Shown: positions 62,229 through 64,000 of the stretch, piece by piece | How the letters are laid out: the number at the start of each line of letters is the position of its first letter | Position numbering within the stretch: the stretch's first letter is position 1 | Assembly (NCBI GenBank): GCA_963793105.1 | Contig: CAWBZB010000004.1 | Span: 558,001 to 622,000 of the forward strand | From: UBA10649 sp963793105 | Lineage (GTDB): Bacteria > Actinomycetota > Actinomycetes > S36-B12 | Length of the DNA stretch: 64,000 bases | Direction of reading: 5' to 3' | Notes under the pieces: model-generated | The model's input: the letters and a program-made list of their open reading frames with translations, nothing else | Databases searched by the model: none | Told to the model about the DNA's origin: nothing | Position numbers and translations under genes: made by a program

Positions 62229-62234
62229 GACCGC

Positions 62235-63305
62235 ATGCCCTCCGACTCGGCCCTGCCGGCCGCCCATCCGCTCCTGGATGGGAGGACCGCCCAATCGCCG
62301 ATTGTCCTTGCCTACCAAGGAATCCGACCGCCACGCAGACCCATCTGGATGATGCGGCAGGCCGGACGATCCCTGCCCGAGTACCGAGCGGTGCGACAGG
62401 GGATCCCGATGCTCGAGTCGTGCCTGCGGCCCGAGCTGGCCGCGGCCATCACGCTTCAGCCCGTGATCCGACACGGTGTCGATGCCGCCATCCTCTTCAG
62501 CGACATCGTGATCCCCCTGAAGCTCGCGGGAGTCGACGTGGACATCGTGGCCGGTGTCGGCCCCGTGATGGGTGCCCCGGTTCGGAGCCTGGCGGACGTG
62601 CGGGCGCTGCCGACGCTCGATCCCGCGGCCCTGGACCCCATCACGTCCGCCGTCCGCATCGTCACGTCGGAACTGGGCACCACCCCGCTCATCGGCTTCG
62701 CCGGAGCGCCATTCACGCTGGCGTCGTACCTCGTGGAAGGCGGACCCTCGCGCGAGAAGGCCCACACGCGGGCGATGATGCGTGAGGATCCCCGGACGTG
62801 GTCGGAACTGATGGCGTGGATCGCCGGCGTCACCGGCACCTTCCTGCGCTCGCAGGCCCTGGCCGGCGCCAGCGCGGTCCAGCTCTTCGACTCATGGGTC
62901 GGCGCCCTCACCCTCGAGGAGTACGAGGCCAGTGTCGCCCCCTACTCCCGCGCCGTGATGGACGCGGTCGCCGACCTCCCCCTGCCACGGGTCCACTTCG
63001 GAACCGGCACCGAGCACCTGCTGGTCGCCATGCGTGACGTCGGCGCCACGGTCATGGGGATCGACCAGAACACCCCGCTCGACGTCGCCAACGACCTCCT
63101 GGGCGGCACCACGCCGCTGCAGGGGAACATCGACCCTGACCTGCTGTCCGCCGACTGGGACGTCCTGGCCGGCAACGTCCGCGACGTCCTGCGACGCGGA
63201 CAGGCGGCACCGGCCCACGTGGTGAACCTCGGCCACGGCGTGCCCAAGGACACCGACCCCGACGTGCTCACCCGCATGGTCGCGCTCGTGCACGACGAGG
63301 GCTGA
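62235..63305 (+). CDS. hemE: Uroporphyrinogen decarboxylase
   Basis: A 356-aa HemE, converting uroporphyrinogen III to coproporphyrinogen III. Family blocks: IRPPRRPIWMMRQAGRSLPEYR-type start (active-site Arg and Gln), AAILFSDIVIPLKLAGV (catalytic Asp), GFAGAPFTLASYLVEGG, LFDSWVGALTLEEYE and VVNLGHGVPKDTDPDVL. It is divergent from hemA and is followed after 3 nt by hemY/cgoX. Order hemE-hemY is usual in actinobacteria. Confidence 0.95.
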   Translation: MPSDSALPAAHPLLDGRTAQSPIVLAYQGIRPPRRPIWMMRQAGRSLPEYRAVRQGIPMLESCLRPELAAAITLQPVIRHGVDAAILFSDIVIPLKLAGVDVDIVAGVGPVMGAPVRSLADVRALPTLDPAALDPITSAVRIVTSELGTTPLIGFAGAPFTLASYLVEGGPSREKAHTRAMMREDPRTWSELMAWIAGVTGTFLRSQALAGASAVQLFDSWVGALTLEEYEASVAPYSRAVMDAVADLPLPRVHFGTGTEHLLVAMRDVGATVMGIDQNTPLDVANDLLGGTTPLQGNIDPDLLSADWDVLAGNVRDVLRRGQAAPAHVVNLGHGVPKDTDPDVLTRMVALVHDEG

Positions 63306-63308
63306 GCC

Positions 63309-64000
63309 ATGACCGTCGTCGTCATCGGCGGTGGCGTGGCGGGACTGGTCGCCGCCCGGACACTCCTCCAGGCGGGGATGCCCGTGCGCCTGCTCGAGGC
63401 CTCGCCCCGCTTCGGGGGGGCCTTGCGCTCGGCGACCGTCGGCGGCGTGAGCGTCGACATCGGGGCCGAGGCCTTCGCCGTCACCAGGCCCGAGGCGCGG
63501 GAGCTCATCGATGACCTCGGCCTGTCGGCGACGGTGGTCCGGCCCCGGCGCTCCGACGCCCGCGTCCTCCTGGACACCGGACTGTTCCCGATGCCCCATG
63601 CACTGCTCGGGATCCCGACCGACCTGGGCGACCCCGAGGTCGTGGCGATCATCGGGACGGGCGCTGCCATCGACGCGGTCGCCCTCGACTCACGTCCCGT
63701 GCCTGATGACCTCGATCCGGGGCTGACCCTCGGCCGACTCGTGCGCCAGCGCATGGGCGACGCGGTCGTCGAGCGCATCGTGAGGCCGGTCGTCGGTGGA
63801 GTGCACGCCATCGATCCCGATCTCGTGGAGGCCGATGCGGTGGTTCCCGGACTGCTTCGCGCCCTGCACGGCACAGGCAGCCTCGCGGCCGCCGCATCGA
63901 CGCTCCGCGCGGCGTCCGGCGTGCCGGGCGCAGCCATCGCGGGACTGCGCGGCGGGATGACGGCGCTCGTCGCCGCGCTCGTCGACGACCTGCGGCGGCG
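63309..64000 (+). CDS. hemY: Coproporphyrinogen III oxidase/protoporphyrinogen oxidase, 5' part
   Basis: The first 230 residues of an oxygen-dependent FAD oxidase of the HemY/CgoX family, cut by the window edge. It opens TVVVIGGGVAGLVAARTLLQAG, the FAD motif, followed by RLLEASPRFGGALRSATVGG and SVDIGAEAFAVTRPEAREL. VVERIVRPVVGGVHAIDPD is also family-typical. In actinobacteria this enzyme generally makes coproporphyrin III in the coproporphyrin-dependent route (alternative symbol cgoX). The ATG is 3 nt after the hemE stop. Downstream genes such as hemQ are out of view. Confidence 0.9.
   Translation, partial: MTVVVIGGGVAGLVAARTLLQAGMPVRLLEASPRFGGALRSATVGGVSVDIGAEAFAVTRPEARELIDDLGLSATVVRPRRSDARVLLDTGLFPMPHALLGIPTDLGDPEVVAIIGTGAAIDAVALDSRPVPDDLDPGLTLGRLVRQRMGDAVVERIVRPVVGGVHAIDPDLVEADAVVPGLLRALHGTGSLAAAASTLRAASGVPGAAIAGLRGGMTALVAALVDDLRR

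Overview
The window is a 64 kb piece of a high-GC actinobacterial (Actinomycetota) chromosome. The evidence is a WhiB-type protein, a DUF1918 protein, an F420-type PPOX enzyme, an SCO4226-like nickel protein, a fused HemC-HemD, GTG starts, frequent 4-bp start/stop overlaps, and several start codons that sit 6-7 nt after a TAnnnT box as in leaderless transcripts. I see no rRNA, tRNA, transposase, phage gene or CRISPR array. The species cannot be named from this.

Layout. 1-6.1 kb: 5' part of pta, a hydrolase, a SOUL haem-binding protein, an MFS carrier, a CurA-like reductase and an SDR. 6.1-10.5 kb: SulP transporter, LemA and a DUF2207 protein, translationally coupled. 10.5-11.9 kb: a membrane matrixin protease and a YbjN-like protein. 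11.9-19.5 kb (minus strand): acetyl-CoA synthetase, 2-oxoacid (pyruvate/acetoin-type) dehydrogenase E1alpha, E1beta and E2, a small acyl carrier protein and PEP synthase. 19.6-23.3 kb: diguanylate cyclase, two small membrane proteins, a SIMPL lipoprotein and a DsbA-like protein. 23.4-25.6 kb: a LacI regulator with a structured leader, then class I aldolase. 25.6-30.6 kb (minus): a MOSC protein and a compact operon tetR - GT1 glycosyltransferase - glucosamine-kinase-like kinase - SIS protein. 30.7-37.5 kb: a polyamine uptake and catabolism operon (potDBCA-type transporter, amine oxidase, aldehyde dehydrogenase). 37.5-42.6 kb: an LCIB-like carbonic anhydrase relative, zinc-ribbon and SpoIIAA-like proteins, WhiB-like, DUF1918, an aldo/keto reductase, a Tat-exported beta-carbonic anhydrase, a cold-shock protein, and a CsoR-type operator in front of two tiny genes. 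42.6-53.2 kb: exported endo/exonuclease/phosphatase, PPOX enzyme, FetB-like permease with a PstB-like ATPase, sirtuin, PaaK-like ligase, MMPL transporter, alcohol dehydrogenase and a DUF6629 protein. 53.2-58.4 kb: G-rich repeats, PAP2 protein, a MacB-type ABC transporter and arylamine N-acetyltransferase. 58.6-64 kb: GerW-like and nickel-binding proteins, then haem genes hemA-hemCD (minus) facing hemE-hemY/cgoX (plus, cut by the window end).

A caution for the reader: at least 13 single-base frameshifts can be seen (E1beta, E2, the LCIB-like gene, PAP2, NAT, and eight in one ABC permease). In each case the protein continues undamaged in another frame, often at a short G/C run. That looks more like assembly indels than decay, with a strong hot spot at 54.1-57.7 kb.

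The most promising biology is: (1) the CsoR-type operator driving a cysteine-rich 56-aa protein and a 46-aa membrane protein; (2) the tetR-GT-kinase-SIS amino-sugar operon; (3) an acyl carrier protein inside a 2-oxoacid dehydrogenase/acetyl-CoA synthetase operon; (4) the LCIB-type and beta-type carbonic anhydrases 3 kb apart; and (5) the three-hairpin leader of the LacI gene beside a CG-centred palindrome in front of the aldolase gene.
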